Counted from the first letter of the stretch, positions 46,392 to 56,403 are shown. The stretch: 64,000 nucleotides of DNA from Bordetella genomosp. 5 (GCF_002261475.1 NZ_NEVN01000013.1:434001-498000); one strand, 5' to 3'. The notes: generated from the letters alone by a model not told the origin. Translations and numbers: made by a program.

Positions 46392-47258
46392 CTATTGGCG
46401 GAACTCGGGAGCCCAATGCAAGAGTCTACGCTCTAACCAGGTGACACCATAAACCAGCACGATGCCCACGATGGACAGCAGCGTGACGGCCGCGAACATG
46501 TCGGTGGCATTGAGGGTGGCCAGGGCTGTGATCATCAGGTAGCCCATGCCGGTGGTGGACCCCACGAACTCGGCGAGCACCACCCCGATGAGCGCGAAGC
46601 TGATCGCGTTGGGCAGCGCCGCGAAGGTCCAGGCGGCCGCGGTCGGAATGCGCACACGCCACAGAATCTGGCGCGGCGAGCCGCCGAGCGTGCGGCAGAA
46701 GTCCACCAGCTCGCGCTCCACGCTGCGCCCGCCCTTGTAGGTGTTGAAGAACACCAGGAAAAACACGACGAACCACGAGGTCACGACCTTGGACGCCAGG
46801 CCCAGGCCGAAGAACATCGTGATGAGCGGCACGAAGGCGATGCGCGGCATCGAGTTGAAGGCCACGATGTAGGGATTGAAGACGTCGGCCAGAAACTGAT
46901 TGCGCGACAGGGCCAGGCCCACCGCGAAACCGCTACCCACGCCCACGACCAGGCCCACCATGGTGGCCTGCAGGGTGAGCCACAGGTGCGGCCAGACCGA
47001 CTGCGGTCCGGGCTGAACCCACTGCCAGAGCCGCACGGCCACGCGCGAGGGCTGGCTGATGAAGAAGGGATCGAACAGCGTGTTCTGGACGAACCACGGA
47101 ATGCGCGTGAGGCCTTCCCAGGCGCCGAGCAGACAGGCGAGGATGGCGAGCTGCCAGAAGGTCACGCGCAGGCGGCGTCGGGCCGCCTGCTGGCGGTCGG
47201 CACGCAGTTGCGCCTGCAACGACATCGTGGCGGAATGCGAGAGATCGGGATTGGACAT
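46392..47258 (-). CDS. ABC transporter permease (SsuC/TauC-like)
   Basis: A 288-residue inner-membrane permease of the nitrate/sulfonate/taurine class with about six helices. The EAA loop is FCRTLGGSPRQILWRVRIPTAAAWTFAALPNAIS, and NSMPRIAFVPLITMFFGLG precedes it. It begins 5 bp after the ATPase stop. Confidence 0.93.
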   Translation of the reverse strand: MSNPDLSHSATMSLQAQLRADRQQAARRRLRVTFWQLAILACLLGAWEGLTRIPWFVQNTLFDPFFISQPSRVAVRLWQWVQPGPQSVWPHLWLTLQATMVGLVVGVGSGFAVGLALSRNQFLADVFNPYIVAFNSMPRIAFVPLITMFFGLGLASKVVTSWFVVFFLVFFNTYKGGRSVERELVDFCRTLGGSPRQILWRVRIPTAAAWTFAALPNAISFALIGVVLAEFVGSTTGMGYLMITALATLNATDMFAAVTLLSIVGIVLVYGVTWLERRLLHWAPEFRQ

Positions 47259-47263
47259 AAGGC

Positions 47264-48058
47264 TCAGGCCGCCGCGCGGAACTGCTGGCCCAGCACGGCC
47301 CAGAGACTCTGCACGTGGGCAGTGAACTGCGCCGTCTCGCGCAGCGTGAACACATCGCGGGGATGCGGGATCGTGATGCGCTCGTCGAGCAGCACCTGGC
47401 TGGGCGTGCCCGACAGCACGATCACGCGATCCGACAGCGTGATGGCCTCGTCCAGATCATGGGTCACCATGACCACGGTCTGGCCAAGCTTGCGCCAGAT
47501 CTCGGAGAGCTCGCGGTGCAGGTGGGTCTTGGTGTGGGTGTCGAGCGCACCGAAGGGCTCGTCGAGCAGCAGGATGCGCGGTTCCACGGCCAGGCTCATG
47601 AGCAGCGCCACGCGCCGGCGCATGCCGCCCGACAATTGATGCGGATACGCCTGCGCGAAGTCGCTCAGATGGCCGAGTTCGAGGAGCTCGCGCACGCGCG
47701 GGGCGATGCGCGCTTCCGGCACGCCCTGGAAGCGCAGGCCCAGCGCGACGTTCTTCGCGACGGTGTACCAGGGCAGCAGCGTGTCTTTCTGGAAGATGTA
47801 TCCCAGCGCGGGCGGCACCTGGCCGCTGACGGGTTTGCCGTCGACGCGGATGCTGCCGGCGCTGGGCGCGAAAAAGCCCGCGATCATATTGAGCAGCGTG
47901 CTCTTGCCGCAGCCCGAGGGGCCGACGATGGACACGAATTCGCCGTGGGCGATGTCGAGGCTGACATCGCCCACGGCATGCGTCGTGCCCTGCCGGCTGT
48001 GATAGACCTTGCCGACGTGTTCCAGCGTGATCATGGCCGGCACGGGGTCAGCCGCCAC
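47264..48058 (-). CDS. ABC transporter ATP-binding protein (SsuB/TauB-like)
   Basis: A 264-residue ATPase with Walker A GPSGCGKSTLL near residue 43, signature QLSGGMRRRVALLMSLAVEP and Walker B ILLLDEPFGALD. It overlaps the receptor gene by 11 bases and precedes the permease by 5 bp. Confidence 0.95.
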   Translation of the reverse strand: MAADPVPAMITLEHVGKVYHSRQGTTHAVGDVSLDIAHGEFVSIVGPSGCGKSTLLNMIAGFFAPSAGSIRVDGKPVSGQVPPALGYIFQKDTLLPWYTVAKNVALGLRFQGVPEARIAPRVRELLELGHLSDFAQAYPHQLSGGMRRRVALLMSLAVEPRILLLDEPFGALDTHTKTHLHRELSEIWRKLGQTVVMVTHDLDEAITLSDRVIVLSGTPSQVLLDERITIPHPRDVFTLRETAQFTAHVQSLWAVLGQQFRAAA

Positions 48059-49106
48059 GGGCCTGGCGCACGAAGCGCATGTCGACGCAGGTCTCGTACG
48101 GCGCCTTTTTCAGCTCTTCGTTGGAGAACTGGCGGCCGTCGCCCATGATGCCGGTCATGCGGCCGTAGGCCTCGGGCGTGATGATGTTGTCTTTGAGGAA
48201 CACCGACTGCTGATACACGCCGATCGTCTTCTCGACGGCGGGACGCGCGAAGGCAGAGAGGTAGTCGGCGTAGATCAGCTCGGTGACCTCGGCCGCGCTA
48301 TGGGCGTTGATGAACGCCTGGGCCGTGACCAGCCCGCTCACGAAGCCCTGCACGATCTCGGGCCGCTTTTCGATGGTGTCGCGCAGCGCCAGGGCCGCAA
48401 TGCCGGGCACATCGCCACCCATGAACGACTGCCACGTGGCGTCGGCGGTGGCGTCGAAGATCGGCACGCCCCAGCCCTCGGCCTGGGCTTGTTCCATCAT
48501 GGACATCGTGGCCATGCTGGCGGACACCGAGCCGGTCTTGAGCGCGCCCAGCATGGTCGCGAGATCGCCCAGCGGGCGGATGTCGACGCGATCGCCCACG
48601 CCCGCCTTCTCGGTGAGGTATTTGGCCATCAGCCACGTGCTGGACTGCGGTTGCGTCGCGCCCATGCGTTTGCCCGCGAGATCCTTGATCTCGCGCACCT
48701 TGCCGCTCTCGTAGTCTTCGCGCCGCACGATGACGTTGGCATACGTGAGCTTGCGATCGAAGCCGAACACCAGCGCGGCCGGCTTGCCCGCCAGCGTGAG
48801 CGCGGGCGCGGCGGTGGCGGCGGTCGCGCCGAACACGATCTGGCCGGCGGCCAGCAGCTGATTGGTGCGGGGGCCGCTTTGCGAGTTGAGGTATTCGACG
48901 TCGAGGCCACCGGCTTCGAAGAGGCCCTTCTTCAGCGCGACATAGCCGGCGGCGAAGAAGGGGTCGATGCTGCCCTGGCCATAGGCCACGCGGGTGAGAC
49001 GGGGTTGGGCGCGGAGCGCGGGGGCGAGGATGAGGCCGGCGGCACCGGCGCCCATGGCCAGCAGGCGGCGCCGCTGGGCGCCATGCGGGGGCAAGCGAAA
49101 AGTCAT
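48048..49106 (-). CDS. ABC transporter substrate-binding protein (SsuA/NMT1-like)
   Basis: A 352-residue receptor with an Arg-rich signal peptide (GAQRRRLLAMGAGAAGLILAPALRAQ, possibly Tat-type). The fold is that of SsuA/ThiY proteins: AAGYVALKKGLFEAGGLDVEYL, IKDLAGKRMGATQPQSSTWLMAKYL, ALKTGSVSASMATMSMMEQA. Ligands of the class include sulfonates, nitrate and pyrimidine precursors; the nearby dehydrogenases point to an oxidisable organic compound. The ATG at 49106 is the first of the operon. Confidence 0.9.
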   Translation of the reverse strand: MTFRLPPHGAQRRRLLAMGAGAAGLILAPALRAQPRLTRVAYGQGSIDPFFAAGYVALKKGLFEAGGLDVEYLNSQSGPRTNQLLAAGQIVFGATAATAAPALTLAGKPAALVFGFDRKLTYANVIVRREDYESGKVREIKDLAGKRMGATQPQSSTWLMAKYLTEKAGVGDRVDIRPLGDLATMLGALKTGSVSASMATMSMMEQAQAEGWGVPIFDATADATWQSFMGGDVPGIAALALRDTIEKRPEIVQGFVSGLVTAQAFINAHSAAEVTELIYADYLSAFARPAVEKTIGVYQQSVFLKDNIITPEAYGRMTGIMGDGRQFSNEELKKAPYETCVDMRFVRQARGG

Positions 49107-49411
49107 GTCATCCTCGACGAGTGTCGTTGTAGAGAAGCCGTTTGACGGCAACGATACCGCAGGCCGGGCGCGAGGGCCAAAATCTTCGCCCCGCTGTCCA
49201 CGGGCCGGCGCACGCGCCGCGCGTCGGGGCGCACGGATCCCTTGCCAAAAATAGGACAGCGACCGCCTCGCATGACGGTGGCCGCGGCGTCGGCCGCGAC
49301 CTCACACGCAGCCGCGTTCGATGTCGCGGCGGCCGATGCCAATGGGTCGATGTCGCGGCGGCCGGAGCCGCGGCGGCCGGTGCCGCGGCGGCATCGGTCG
49401 TGCGCGCGGCG
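49107..49411. other. Non-coding gap with an 18-bp direct repeat
   Basis: I see no gene between the transporter operon start and the topB terminator. TCGATGTCGCGGCGGCCG occurs at 49318-49335 and 49347-49364 (29-bp period) within a very GC-rich segment. The promoter of the leftward transporter operon should lie near 49110-49250. Confidence 0.5.
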
Positions 49412-49454
49412 CAAAAAAATCGGCGCGCCCGGCCCGAAGGCCCGGCGCGCCGAT
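49412..49454 (-). terminator. topB: Rho-independent terminator of topB
   Basis: Positions 49419-49429 pair with 49444-49454 (11 bp), and GGCC-CGAA-GGCC continues the stem after one mismatch. On the minus strand it is followed by seven T residues. It lies 15 bp after the topB stop. Confidence 0.92.
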
Positions 49455-49469
49455 GCGCGTGCACAGCAA

Positions 49470-52148
49470 TCAGACGGTTTTCTTGGCTGCTGCCTTCTTG
49501 ACCGCGGTTTTGGCCGCGGTCTTGGTGGCTGCCTTGGTGGCCGTCTTGGTCGCGGTTTTCTTGGCCGCCGTCTTGGTCGTTTTCTTGGCGGCCGCCTTCT
49601 TGGCCGGCGCCTTCTTCGCGGCGGTCTTGGTGGCGGTTTTAGTCGCGGTCTTGGTCGCGGTCTTGCCGGCCGTCTTGCCCGGACGCGCCGGCTTGTCGCC
49701 GCGCGGCTCGAACTCGAAGCCCACCTTGCCATCCGGCTGGCGCACCAGGAACGCCTTGAATTTGCGGTTGGTGCGGCTCGACACGAAGCCATCGAGCAGG
49801 TCGGTGCGACCGGCCTCGAGCAGCTTGCTCATCTGTTCGCGCGAGATCTCCTGTTGCAGGATGACCTTGCCCGAGCGGAAGTCGCAGGTCTTTTCGGGAC
49901 CGACCGATTTCTCGCAGACGTAGCTCATGCCGTGTTCGAACACGCGCGCCTGGCACTTGGGGCAGGGGCCCACGGTGGTGTGGCCGCTGAAGTCGACGGG
50001 CTCGTTGTCTTCTTCGTCGTTCTGGCCGAAGTCGAACTCGAGCTTGTCTTCACCGCTGATGCGCAGAATGGCCGCGAACGGACGGCCCATCTTGCTGATG
50101 AAGCCTTGCAGCGGACCGATCTCGCGCTTGGCCAGCAGCTCTTCGACCTCGGGGATCTCGAAGGTGCGGCCGCCAGGATGCTTGCCGATCGAAAAATCGC
50201 AGTTGGTGCAGGCGTAACGGCGGTAGTTTTCTTTCACGACGCCGCCGCACTTCGGGCACGGCGTCTTGAGGGTGGCGTAGTCGCCGGGCACCGTGTCGCG
50301 CTCGTATTCCTTCGCGCGCTTGACGATCACCTGCGTCATTTGCGCGATCTCGCGCATGAAGGCCTCGCGGTCGAGCGCGCCCTGCTCGATCTGCTTGAGC
50401 TTGTGTTCCCACTCGCCGGTGAGTTCGGGCGAGGTGAGTTCGGTCACGTCCAGGCCCGACAGCAGCGTCATGAGCTGGCGCGCTTTGGCGGTGGGCACCA
50501 GGTCGCGGCCTTCGCGGCGCAGATAGCTTTCGTTGAGCAGGCCTTCGATGATCGCCGCGCGCGTGGCAGGCGTGCCCAGGCCGCGCTCGGACATCGCCTC
50601 ACGCAATTCTTCGTCGTCGACCAGCTTGCCGGCGCCTTCCATGGCGGACAGCAGCGTGGCTTCGTTGTAGCGCGCCGGCGGCTTGGTGCTCAGGCCGACG
50701 GCCTCGACATCTTCGGTGCGCACGCGCTCGTCTTGCGCCACCGGCACCAGATTGGCGTCTTCGCCCTGGGCTTCTTTGCCGTAGACCGACAGCCAGCCCG
50801 GCGATACCAGCACCTTGCCTTCGGTCTTGAAGCGATGGCCCTGAACTTCGGTGATGCGGGTGGTGACGCGGAACTCGGCCGGCGGGAAGAACACCGCCAG
50901 GAAACGCTTGAGGACCAGGTCGTAGAGCTTGCCTTCGGCTTCGCTCAGGTCGTGCGGCACCTGCAGCGTGGGAATGATGGCAAAGTGATCCGAGACCTTC
51001 TTGTTGTCGAAGATGCGGCGGTTCGGCTTGACCCACTGCTGCTCCACCACGGTGGAGGCGTGACGCGCCAGCCCGCCCACGGCATTGGAGCCGCCCTTGG
51101 CCAGCACCTGCATGGTTTCGCGCACCGTGGCGATGTAGTCCTCGGGCAGGTAGCGCGAATCGGTACGCGGGTAGGTCAGGGCCTTGTGGCGCTCGTACAG
51201 CGTTTGCGCCAGCGCCAGGGTCGTCTTGGCCGAGAAGCCGAAGCGGCCGTTGGCCTCGCGCTGCAACGACGTTAGGTCGTACAGCGCCGGCGACATCTGC
51301 GTGGACGGCTTGGATTCTTCGGAGACGGCGCCCGGCTGATCGCGGCAGGCCGCGACCACGCTCTGCGCGGCCGCGAGCGACCACAGGCGCGATTCGCGCT
51401 TCTCGGGGTCGCGCTCGTCTTTCTTGAAGTCGGGGTCGATCCAGCGGCCCTGGTACAGGCCCGCGGCGGCCACGAAGGTGCCATGCACTTCCCAGTAGTC
51501 GCGCGGCACGAAGGCACGGATGCGGCTTTCGCGTTCGGCCACGATCGCCAGCGTCGGGGTCTGCACCCGGCCCACCGGCGTCTTGAAGAAGCCGCCGTCC
51601 TTGCTGTTGAAGGCCGTCATGGCGCGCGTGCCGTTGATGCCCACCAGCCAGTCGGCTTCGGCGCGCGAACGTGCGGCGGCCTCCAGCGGCTTGAGCTGGC
51701 TGTCGTCGCGCAGGTTGGCGAAGGCCTCGCGGATGGCCGCCTGGGTCATGGATTGCAGCCACAGGCGCTGGATCGGCTTGTTCACGCCCGCGTACTGGAC
51801 GATGTAGCGGAAGATCAGCTCGCCCTCTCGTCCCGCGTCACAGGCGTTGATGATCGCATCGACGTCCTTGCGCTTGACGAGCTTGACGAGCAGCTTGAGC
51901 CGTTCGGCCGATCGCTTGTCGGTCGGACCCAGTTCGAAAGCGGGCGGAATCACGGGCAGGTGCGTAAAGCTCCACTTTCCCTTGACCGGATCGTTAGGCG
52001 CGACGAGACCGAGCAAATGCCCGATGCTGGACGCGAGCACGTAACGTTCGCTTTCAAAATAGTCGCCCTCGCGCGCAAAGCCTCCCAGGGCGCGTGATAT
52101 ATCGAGGGCTACCGAGGGCTTCTCGGCAATAATCAGCGTTTTGTTCAT
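49470..52148 (-). CDS. topB: DNA topoisomerase III with histone-H1-like C-terminal tail
   Basis: An 892-residue type IA topoisomerase. The TOPRIM domain is MNKTLIIAEKPSVALDI through NACDAGREGELIFRYI; the active-site Tyr326 is in LTYPRTDSRYLP; and GLGTPATRAAIIEGLL is present. Two zinc-ribbon modules follow (CPKCGG...CTNC and CPKCQ...CEKS..CDF). The last about 70 residues are an almost pure Lys/Ala/Thr tail (KTATKTAAKKAPAKKAAAKK), like bacterial H1-type proteins, which should add non-specific DNA binding. The start at 52148 fits the family N-terminus. E. coli TopB has about 650 residues, so this is the long variety. Confidence 0.95.
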   Translation of the reverse strand: MNKTLIIAEKPSVALDISRALGGFAREGDYFESERYVLASSIGHLLGLVAPNDPVKGKWSFTHLPVIPPAFELGPTDKRSAERLKLLVKLVKRKDVDAIINACDAGREGELIFRYIVQYAGVNKPIQRLWLQSMTQAAIREAFANLRDDSQLKPLEAAARSRAEADWLVGINGTRAMTAFNSKDGGFFKTPVGRVQTPTLAIVAERESRIRAFVPRDYWEVHGTFVAAAGLYQGRWIDPDFKKDERDPEKRESRLWSLAAAQSVVAACRDQPGAVSEESKPSTQMSPALYDLTSLQREANGRFGFSAKTTLALAQTLYERHKALTYPRTDSRYLPEDYIATVRETMQVLAKGGSNAVGGLARHASTVVEQQWVKPNRRIFDNKKVSDHFAIIPTLQVPHDLSEAEGKLYDLVLKRFLAVFFPPAEFRVTTRITEVQGHRFKTEGKVLVSPGWLSVYGKEAQGEDANLVPVAQDERVRTEDVEAVGLSTKPPARYNEATLLSAMEGAGKLVDDEELREAMSERGLGTPATRAAIIEGLLNESYLRREGRDLVPTAKARQLMTLLSGLDVTELTSPELTGEWEHKLKQIEQGALDREAFMREIAQMTQVIVKRAKEYERDTVPGDYATLKTPCPKCGGVVKENYRRYACTNCDFSIGKHPGGRTFEIPEVEELLAKREIGPLQGFISKMGRPFAAILRISGEDKLEFDFGQNDEEDNEPVDFSGHTTVGPCPKCQARVFEHGMSYVCEKSVGPEKTCDFRSGKVILQQEISREQMSKLLEAGRTDLLDGFVSSRTNRKFKAFLVRQPDGKVGFEFEPRGDKPARPGKTAGKTATKTATKTATKTAAKKAPAKKAAAKKTTKTAAKKTATKTATKAATKTAAKTAVKKAAAKKTV

Positions 52149-52210
52149 GTGTTTCCAGTGGCGGCAGTCCCGCCGTAGTAGCGCGGATGATAAGAGGGGA
52201 GATTCGCGAG

Positions 52211-54895
52211 ATGCAAGTCGGCACCAATGGACACGCGGGATCGGAGTTGCACGCCTGGCGCGGATTTCTTGCGCGAACCACCCTCTGGCTGGGCGTTTTG
52301 CTCCTGGGCAGCGCCGTGGTTTGTGGCGTTGCAGCAAACTGGCAGGGCCTCTCGACGACCCAGCGTTTCGCGCTGGCGCAGGGCCTGCTGATCGTCTCGA
52401 CGCTGGCGGCCCTCTGGCTGCGGCTACGGCTTCGAGCCGTCCCCGATACCCGGCGCCGGGTCGCCGGCGCCGTCCTGACACTCTCAGGGCTGTTTTTGGG
52501 CGCCCTGCTCGCCCTCGTGGGTCAAACCTACCAGACCGGGGCCGACACGTGGGAACTCTTCGCCCTCTGGGCGGCCCTGCTGATTCCGTGGTGCCTCGCC
52601 GCCGCCAGCCAGGTGCTGTGGCTCTTGTGGGTGCTGGTGCTCAACCTGGCGGTGGCACTCTGGCTGGGCGAACAGGTGTTTTCCTGGTGGACCACGTTCG
52701 ACGGCGCCGGCTTCCCCAGCCTGGTCATGGCCCTGCTCAATCTGGTGCTGCTGGCGGGCTGGGAGCTCGCCGCGCGCCGCCATCACCTTAGCACCAAGGT
52801 CGGGCCGCGCGTGCTGGTCCTGCTGGCCGTGGGCGTGCTGGTGTCGGGCCTGATCCTGGGCGATCTGTTCCTGGGCCTGCGCTCGCGCCACACGATGTAC
52901 ATCCTGCTGGCCTGGCTCGCCATCACCGGCGGCCTCGGCTACTACTATCAGCGGGTGCGCCTGGACCTGGTCATTCTGGCCGTCCTGGCGGCTGGCGTGA
53001 TCGGTGTGTCGCTGCGCATGGTGGGCGAGTGGCTGGTGCGGCTGGAGCCCGGCGTGTGGGCCCTGCTGCCGTTGGCCGGCCTGCTGATGGCCGAGGCGGT
53101 CTGGGCGGCGCGCTGGCTGCGCCGGCTGGCCCAGCGCACGCCCGCGCCGCTTTCCGGCGGCGTGGTGCGTGATCCCGCCGTCGCCGCGGATGCCGCGCTG
53201 GCGACCGCCGCCGACGCGGAGCCCGCCGGCGAATCGGCCGGCCTGGCCGTCGAACCGGCCGCGGCCGATGCCCCGGTCATCGCGCTCTCGGACAGCCCGG
53301 ACGACGCCCATGCCGGTTCCCCGTGGTACATCCAGGGCCTGCTCGGCTTGTCGGCCTGGATTTCCACCCTGCTGCTGTTGGCTTTCCTTGCGCTGTCGGG
53401 CATCGTCATGAGCGCCGAGGGCGCCCTGGTCGTGGGCCTGGTGTTGTGCGCGGGCGGCGTGGCGGTGCTGCGCACCGACGCGGGCCCCTTCTGGCGCCAA
53501 TGCGCGATCGCCTCCGCCTTCGCCGGCCAGATCATGATCATGTACGGCCTGAGCGAGAGCACCTCGTTCTCGGGCGCCTGCCTGGCGCTGCTGGTGCTGG
53601 GCGCCGTGATCTACGTGGCCGCCCCCGATCATCTGCTGCGCTTCCTGAGCACCTGGATCATGGCGTTCGGCGGCACCGGTCTGCTGTGGGAGGCGCTGCG
53701 CCCGAACGTGATGGGCGACGGCATGATCGAACTGTTTTTCGCGTTCGACATGCTGCGCGCCACGTTCATCTGGCTGCCGGTCACGGTGATCGGCGCGTGG
53801 TGGGCCGCTGTCGCCTTCTGCGCCGACCGGCATTTCAAGCGGCGCTCGCATGTGCTCGACCCCATGGGCTGGGCGCTCGTTATCGCCGTGCAGGCGGTGG
53901 TCTGGCAGGCCGGCGGCGTGGCGTTGCGGCAGTTTCCGTCGCTCTGGAGCCTGCATCCGCAGACGGCCCTCCTGAGCCTCGCGGGCGCGCTGTTGCCCGT
54001 GATCGCGGCGCTGTGGGTGTTGTGGCCGCGTCGGCGCGTGCTGACGCGCGCGCTGGTGTTCGGCGTGCCGCTGGGCCTGCTGGTGCTGGCGTTGTTCTGG
54101 CTGCCCAGTCCCGGTATCGCCTTCGCCCTCACGTGGCTCCTGCTGGGCTTCGGCCTGAACAAACCGCGTCTGACGGTGTTCGGCGTGCTCGCCATGCTGA
54201 GCTACCTGATGTTCTATTACTACCAGCTCGACGTGCCGCTGCTGGACAAGGCGATCTGGCTGGCAGGCGCGGCCGGCCTGCTGCTGGTGATGCGGCTGCT
54301 GGTGTGGCTGCTGCCGCGCTGGATGCGCACGGCCCCCGCGCCGCTCGCGCCGCGCGGGCCCATTCCCGGCGGGCTGCGCTGGCGCAGCGCCGTGATCCTG
54401 GGCGGCCTGGTGCTGGTGCTCGGCCTGACCAACTACGGCATCTGGCAGCGGGAACAGCTGCTGGCGCAGGGTCGCGTGGCCATCCTGGCGCTGGCGCCGG
54501 TCGACCCGCGTTCGATCATGCAGGGCGATTACATGGCACTGCGTTTTGCCGCCGGTGACGACGTGTACCGTCTGCGCGGGGATCTGCCCGCCTCCGAGAC
54601 GCAGGCGCCGGGCGGGCTGCTGCGCACCGACGGCTATGTGGTGCTCAAGGCCGACGATCGCGGCGTGGCGCAGGTGCTGCGCGTGCAGGACGGCAAGGCG
54701 CCGTCGGCCCAGGACGAGATCGTGCTGCGATATCGCGTGCGGCCGATGGGGGTGCGCATCGTGACCGACGCGTATTTCTTCCCCGAGGGCGAGGCGCCCC
54801 GCTACGAGGCCGCGCGCTTCGGTGAAGTGCGCTACGACGGCAGCGGCACCGCATTGCTGGTGCGCATGCTCGACAAGGACCTGAAGCCGCTCTGA
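52211..54895 (+). CDS. Large DUF2157/DUF4401/GDYXXLXY membrane protein
   Basis: An 894-residue polytopic membrane protein. The N-terminal part (LLGSAVVCGVAANWQGLS, GQTYQTGADTWELFALWA) is DUF2157-like; the centre is many-helix DUF4401-like; the C-terminal periplasmic domain after a last helix near residue 735 contains MQGDYMALRF, which defines the GDYXXLXY family. These are often separate adjacent genes; here they form one chain, with an Ala/Asp-rich insertion around residues 320-365. The ATG at 52211 is preceded by GAGGGGAG; an ATG at 52187 adds eight residues. Function is unknown. Its stop abuts the gluQ stop on the opposite strand (TGATCA). Confidence 0.85.
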   Translation: MQVGTNGHAGSELHAWRGFLARTTLWLGVLLLGSAVVCGVAANWQGLSTTQRFALAQGLLIVSTLAALWLRLRLRAVPDTRRRVAGAVLTLSGLFLGALLALVGQTYQTGADTWELFALWAALLIPWCLAAASQVLWLLWVLVLNLAVALWLGEQVFSWWTTFDGAGFPSLVMALLNLVLLAGWELAARRHHLSTKVGPRVLVLLAVGVLVSGLILGDLFLGLRSRHTMYILLAWLAITGGLGYYYQRVRLDLVILAVLAAGVIGVSLRMVGEWLVRLEPGVWALLPLAGLLMAEAVWAARWLRRLAQRTPAPLSGGVVRDPAVAADAALATAADAEPAGESAGLAVEPAAADAPVIALSDSPDDAHAGSPWYIQGLLGLSAWISTLLLLAFLALSGIVMSAEGALVVGLVLCAGGVAVLRTDAGPFWRQCAIASAFAGQIMIMYGLSESTSFSGACLALLVLGAVIYVAAPDHLLRFLSTWIMAFGGTGLLWEALRPNVMGDGMIELFFAFDMLRATFIWLPVTVIGAWWAAVAFCADRHFKRRSHVLDPMGWALVIAVQAVVWQAGGVALRQFPSLWSLHPQTALLSLAGALLPVIAALWVLWPRRRVLTRALVFGVPLGLLVLALFWLPSPGIAFALTWLLLGFGLNKPRLTVFGVLAMLSYLMFYYYQLDVPLLDKAIWLAGAAGLLLVMRLLVWLLPRWMRTAPAPLAPRGPIPGGLRWRSAVILGGLVLVLGLTNYGIWQREQLLAQGRVAILALAPVDPRSIMQGDYMALRFAAGDDVYRLRGDLPASETQAPGGLLRTDGYVVLKADDRGVAQVLRVQDGKAPSAQDEIVLRYRVRPMGVRIVTDAYFFPEGEAPRYEAARFGEVRYDGSGTALLVRMLDKDLKPL

Positions 54896-55807
54896 TCAGC
54901 GCGGGAAGCGCGTGCGCCAGGGCGCCTGGGCACGCGCAAGAAAATCCGCGGCGCTGGTGGCCGAGATGGCCTCGAAACCCAGGCGCTGCCAGGCGCGCTG
55001 CAGCGTGGCCAGGGGATCGGCCAGGTCGAGCGCGGGCGCGTTGTTCTGTTTCGAGAGCTTCAGCCCGGATGCCGGATCGGTCACGAGCGGCACGTGCATC
55101 ATGCGCGGCATGGGCACCTCCAGCAGCCGGCACAGCACGCGCTGACGCGCGGTCGATGACAGCAGGTCGGCCCCGCGGACCACATCGGTGACGCCCTGCG
55201 CGGCGTCGTCCACCACCACCGCGAGCTGGTAGGCCCACAGGCCATCGGCCCGCCGCAACACGAAGTCGCCGACGGCGCGCGCGACATCCTGCGTCTGCGG
55301 ACCGAGCCAGCGATCCTCGAAGGCTTCCACGCCGTCGGGCACGCGCACACGGTACGCCCGCGCGCTGCGGCCGGGCGACAGGCCGTGGCGGCAGGTGCCG
55401 GCATAGGGGCGCTCGCCATCGGCCGAGGCCGGCCCGCGCAGGGCCGAGTCGGCGATTTCGCGACGGGTGCAGCCGCAGCCATAGATCAGGCCGCGCTCGG
55501 CAAGCGCGTCGAAGGCGGCCTGATAGGCGTCGAAACGCTGCGATTGCCACCAGACCTCACCGTCCCAGTGCAGCCCCAGCGCGCGCAACTGATCCATGAT
55601 GACCTGATCGGCGCCCGGGACGGTGCGCGGCGTGTCCACGTCTTCGATGCGCAGCAACCAGCGGCCCGCGTGCGCGCGGGCGTCGAGCCAGCTCGCGAGA
55701 GCGGCCACGAGCGACCCCTCGTGCAAGGGGCCGCTCGGGCTGGGCGCGAAGCGCCCGACATAGGGGACAGCGGAACCGCGCGTGGCGGCGGATGACGTGA
55801 CGATCAC
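54896..55807 (-). CDS. gluQ: Glutamyl-Q tRNA(Asp) synthetase
   Basis: A 303-residue GluRS paralogue lacking the anticodon-binding domain. The class I motif [21 protein letters not shown] (HIGH equivalent HEGS) and the KMSKS equivalent LKLSKQN are present, and zinc-type cysteines lie in [11 protein letters not shown] and YAGTCRHG. The enzyme charges the queuosine base of tRNA(Asp) with glutamate. Length matches YadB. It converges tail-to-tail with the GDYXXLXY gene with no spacer. Confidence 0.95.
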   Translation of the reverse strand: MIVTSSAATRGSAVPYVGRFAPSPSGPLHEGSLVAALASWLDARAHAGRWLLRIEDVDTPRTVPGADQVIMDQLRALGLHWDGEVWWQSQRFDAYQAAFDALAERGLIYGCGCTRREIADSALRGPASADGERPYAGTCRHGLSPGRSARAYRVRVPDGVEAFEDRWLGPQTQDVARAVGDFVLRRADGLWAYQLAVVVDDAAQGVTDVVRGADLLSSTARQRVLCRLLEVPMPRMMHVPLVTDPASGLKLSKQNNAPALDLADPLATLQRAWQRLGFEAISATSAADFLARAQAPWRTRFPR

Positions 55808-55837
55808 GGACGGCGCGGGCGGGCGTGGACGCCCTGC

Positions 55838-56296
55838 TCAATGCAGGCGGCGGCCGGCTTCGTCGTCGAGCAGCTCTTCGAGCACCAGGTTGTCGATCTC
55901 GGCTTCCTGGCTCCAGAGGACCATCAGCGCGATGATCTTGATCTTGGAGAGGGACACCGGCGCTTCGGGCGAGGCCAGGGCGCGGTCGATCACGATCTCG
56001 CGCAGCGGTGCGGGCAGCACGCCGGCGGTCTCGAGGAAGGTGATGAAGCCGATCGAATCGGTCCCGAGCTGCTGGTACTCGGCATCGGTGTAGATGCGGG
56101 TACCGGTGACGGGCGCCTGAGCGAGCTCGACGCAACGCTCGGTGGTTTCGGCCAGCCCGTAGAGCCAGCCCAGCGCGTCGTCGATGTCTTCGTGCTCGAA
56201 GCCGGCAGCGGCGAGGCGCTTTGCCAGCACGTCGGCCGCAGGACAGGCTTGCGGCGTGTAGTAATTCTCGAACAGATAAACCAGGATATCGAACAT
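55838..56296 (-). CDS. smg: DUF494 family protein Smg
   Basis: A 152-residue Smg-like protein starting MFDILVYLFENYY and ending VLWSQEAEIDNLVLEELLDDEAGRRLH, both hallmark DUF494 segments. In many proteobacteria it follows dprA; here dprA is absent and a 330-bp gap lies upstream. The role is unknown. The start at 56296 is the family start. Confidence 0.9.
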   Translation of the reverse strand: MFDILVYLFENYYTPQACPAADVLAKRLAAAGFEHEDIDDALGWLYGLAETTERCVELAQAPVTGTRIYTDAEYQQLGTDSIGFITFLETAGVLPAPLREIVIDRALASPEAPVSLSKIKIIALMVLWSQEAEIDNLVLEELLDDEAGRRLH

Positions 56297-56403
56297 ATGG
56301 CGCTTCAGGGTGCCTGTTTGCACAGTCGGCCCGCATATCGGCAGACCAGCAAACGTGATTTTACTGTACGCCGAAACCCGGACCGCGGCAACCGCGTCCC
56401 CCG

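Noticed and set aside
49318-49364. 18-bp direct repeat considered as a CRISPR or attachment-site remnant
   Set aside because: There are only two copies with an 11-bp gap, and no integrase or cas gene is nearby; simple duplication is the better reading.
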